Assembly: GCA_021779775.1 (NCBI GenBank)
Contig: JAJYAB010000117.1
Location: 1-6,085 of the forward strand
Source: Actinomycetes bacterium
Lineage (GTDB): Bacteria > Actinomycetota > Acidimicrobiia > Acidimicrobiales > UBA8190
Reading direction: 5' to 3'
Length of the DNA stretch: 6,085 nt
The translations under genes and the position numbers were made by a program. Below the pieces are notes generated by a model. That model was not told the origin of the DNA. It saw only the letters and a list, made by a program, of their open reading frames with translations, and made no database searches. Below, one piece after another: positions 4,827 through 6,085 of the stretch; the first letter of the stretch is position 1, and every line of letters starts with the position of its first letter.

Positions 4827-5612
4827 GTGAGCGTCAGACGCGAGCGCAACGGCCGAGTCGAGATCATCACCATCGACCGGCCCGAGGCCAGGAACGCCAT
4901 CGACTACGAGACCTCGTCGGCGCTGGCCGACGCGTTCGACGCTGTCGAGGCCGACGACGACGTGTGGGCGGTGGTGCTCACCGGCGCCGGCGACAAGGCG
5001 TTCTGCGCAGGGATGGATCTGAAAGCCTTCGCCAGTGGGGGTGGAGGCGGCAACGTGATGGGGGTCAGTGGTGGCTTCGCTGGCATCACCAACCGCGACT
5101 TCCCCAAAGCGCTCGTCGCCGCCGTGAACGGGCATGCGCTCGCCGGTGGGTTCGAGATCATGCTCGCCTGCGACTTGGTGGTCGCTGCCGACCACGCCAC
5201 GTTCGGGATCCCAGAGGTGAAGCGCGGCCTAGTGGCCGGGGCCGGCGGCATCATCCGGCTCTCGAAGCGGATCAGCCTGGCGCGGGCACTGGAGCTGGGG
5301 ATGACCGGCGACGCCATCGACGCCGAGACGGCCTACATGCTCGGCCTGGTCAACCGGGTGGTGCCTGCGGCCCGCACCCTGGAGACCGCCGTCTCGCTCG
5401 CCGAGCGGATCTGCGAGGCAGCTCCCATCGCGGTCCGGGCCACGAAGAACATGATCAAGGCCTCGCTCGAGATGCCCGAAAGCGAGGCGTGGAAGCTGCA
5501 GGGGGCAGCGGCCGCCGAGGTGTTCTCGTCGCCCGACGCATTGGAGGGTGCCGTGGCGTTCGCCGAGAAGCGGGCGCCGAAGTGGACCGGTCACCTGAAG
5601 CCCGACCGCTGA
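4827..5612 (+). CDS. Enoyl-CoA hydratase / crotonase family protein (EchA-like)
   Basis: 261 aa, the standard length for a bacterial enoyl-CoA hydratase. The oxyanion-hole segment AFCAGMDLKAFA (58-69) and NGHALAGGFEIMLACDL (101-117) are intact. Both catalytic Glu positions of true hydratases are filled: E110 in GGFE and E130 in GIPEVKRGL. The enzyme should add water to 2-enoyl-CoA in beta-oxidation, although crotonases with both Glu may have other activities. A glycine-rich loop (SGGGGGNVMGVSGG, 70-83) follows the substrate loop and may adapt the pocket to a bulky acyl group. It lies 76 bp after the ferritin-like gene, with palindromes in the gap, so it may be separately controlled. It differs clearly from the partial crotonase at the left edge, which has Asp at the second catalytic position. 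Substrate not determined. Confidence 0.9.
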   Translation: MSVRRERNGRVEIITIDRPEARNAIDYETSSALADAFDAVEADDDVWAVVLTGAGDKAFCAGMDLKAFASGGGGGNVMGVSGGFAGITNRDFPKALVAAVNGHALAGGFEIMLACDLVVAADHATFGIPEVKRGLVAGAGGIIRLSKRISLARALELGMTGDAIDAETAYMLGLVNRVVPAARTLETAVSLAERICEAAPIAVRATKNMIKASLEMPESEAWKLQGAAAAEVFSSPDALEGAVAFAEKRAPKWTGHLKPDR

Positions 5613-5624
5613 GCGCACAGGCCA

Positions 5625-5661
5625 CCGCTGCCCCCCGGTGCGTGTGGCCCAGCGGCAGCGG
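5625..5661. terminator. GC-rich hairpin between convergent genes, possible bidirectional terminator
   Basis: CCGCTGCC (5625-5632) pairs perfectly with GGCAGCGG (5654-5661) around a 21-nt loop; a second register pairs GCTGCCC (5627-5633) with GGGCAGC (5660-5666), made possible by a GGCAGCG tandem duplication. It fills the 60-bp gap between two converging genes. There is no T tract, as is common for actinobacterial hairpins, so the call rests on position and stem. Confidence 0.42.
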
Positions 5662-5672
5662 GCAGCGCCTGC

Positions 5673-6085
5673 TCAGGCCCGAGCGTTGTGGATGACCTGC
5701 GGCTCGCAGAAACTGAGCAGGCCCCAGGTGCCGTTCTCCACACCGATACCGCTCCATTTGGCACCGCCGAAGGGTTGCTGCGGCGACAGAGCGAGGTGAG
5801 TGTTGATCCATGCCGTGCCGCACTCGAGGCGGGCGGCGACCCGTGAGGCGCGCTCGGCGTCTGTCCCCCACACCGAGCCGGAAAGCCCGAAGTGAGTGCT
5901 GTTGGCCCGCTCGACGACCTCGTCGATATCCCGGTAGGTGATGACAGGAAGCGCCGGCCCGAACTGCTCCTCGTCGACGATCCGCACGCCATCGGTGAGG
6001 TTGGTCAGGATCGTCGGCTAGAAGAAGAAGCCGTCACCATCCATGGGCTTGCCGCCAGCGACAGCGACTGCGCCCCCCGAAAGGG
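5673..6085 (-). pseudogene. Aldehyde dehydrogenase, C-terminal part, interrupted by in-frame amber codon
   Basis: From the right edge the minus-strand frame reads AVAVAGGKPMDGDGFFF, meets TAG at 6020-6018, then continues without shift as PTILTNLTDGVRIVDEEQFG to a TGA at 5675-5673. On both sides it is recognisable NAD(P)-dependent aldehyde dehydrogenase: the pattern GGK...G(F/Y)F(F/Y)(E/Q)PT is typical, EEQFGP contains the conserved Glu that contacts the cofactor ribose, and PFGGAKWSGIGVENG is the C-terminal FGGxKxSG motif. The TAG stands where the family has Glu or Gln, each one base away (GAG or CAG). The last about 115 residues would be lost from the product, including conserved cofactor and subunit-contact segments, so the enzyme should be inactive. 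The catalytic Cys and the gene start lie outside the window. A restart at GTG 5987 could give only a 104-aa fragment. A sequencing error is the main alternative. Confidence 0.8.

Noticed and set aside
6018..6020. Amber codon read as pyrrolysine or another recoding event
   Set aside because: TAG is used as an ordinary stop by at least three other genes here (both desulforedoxin-like genes and the ferritin-like gene), and aldehyde dehydrogenases do not need a special residue at this position.

Overview
The window is GC-rich, densely coded DNA with GTG as well as ATG starts and actinobacterial-type proteins. It most likely comes from an actinomycete or another high-GC actinobacterium (possibly an Acidimicrobiia-like lineage, which I cannot confirm). 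There are no tRNAs, rRNAs, insertion sequences or CRISPR arrays. The gene content is a catabolic island for CoA thioesters, of the kind that degrades fatty-acid, steroid-side-chain or related acyl-CoA substrates.

Left arm, minus strand, read from about 2368 down to 1: a DUF35 OB-fold protein; a thiolase / lipid-transfer-protein homologue joined to it by a TGATG stop-start overlap; two very small desulforedoxin-like proteins (38 and 47 aa) in tandem; and a crotonase-family protein that runs off the left edge. Gaps are -1, 10, 72 and 20 nt, so this looks like one operon. The thiolase has Ser where the acylated Cys of a true thiolase should be. Its DUF35 partner has lost three of the four zinc-ribbon cysteines. 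Both features recall the aldolase-type Ltp/DUF35 pairs of steroid side-chain cleavage rather than a normal thiolase.

Right arm, plus strand: an acyl-CoA dehydrogenase (2486-3751), a ferritin-like di-iron protein (3887-4750) and a complete enoyl-CoA hydratase (4827-5612). The two arms diverge from a 117-bp intergenic region holding a perfect 10-bp palindrome, TTGTATACAA, a likely operator. The leader of the ferritin-like gene carries a 17-bp tandem repeat whose copies can form alternative hairpins. The leader of the hydratase gene carries a cluster of short palindromes.

Right edge, minus strand: the C-terminal part of an aldehyde dehydrogenase, interrupted by an in-frame amber codon at 6018-6020. 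It converges on the hydratase gene across a short GC-rich hairpin.

A plausible joint role is this: the dehydrogenase makes an alpha,beta-unsaturated acyl-CoA, a crotonase hydrates it, the thiolase-like/DUF35 pair cleaves the C-C bond, and an aldehyde dehydrogenase could oxidise a released aldehyde if it is functional. The desulforedoxin-like and ferritin-like iron proteins are not part of any textbook beta-oxidation module and are the most unusual content here.
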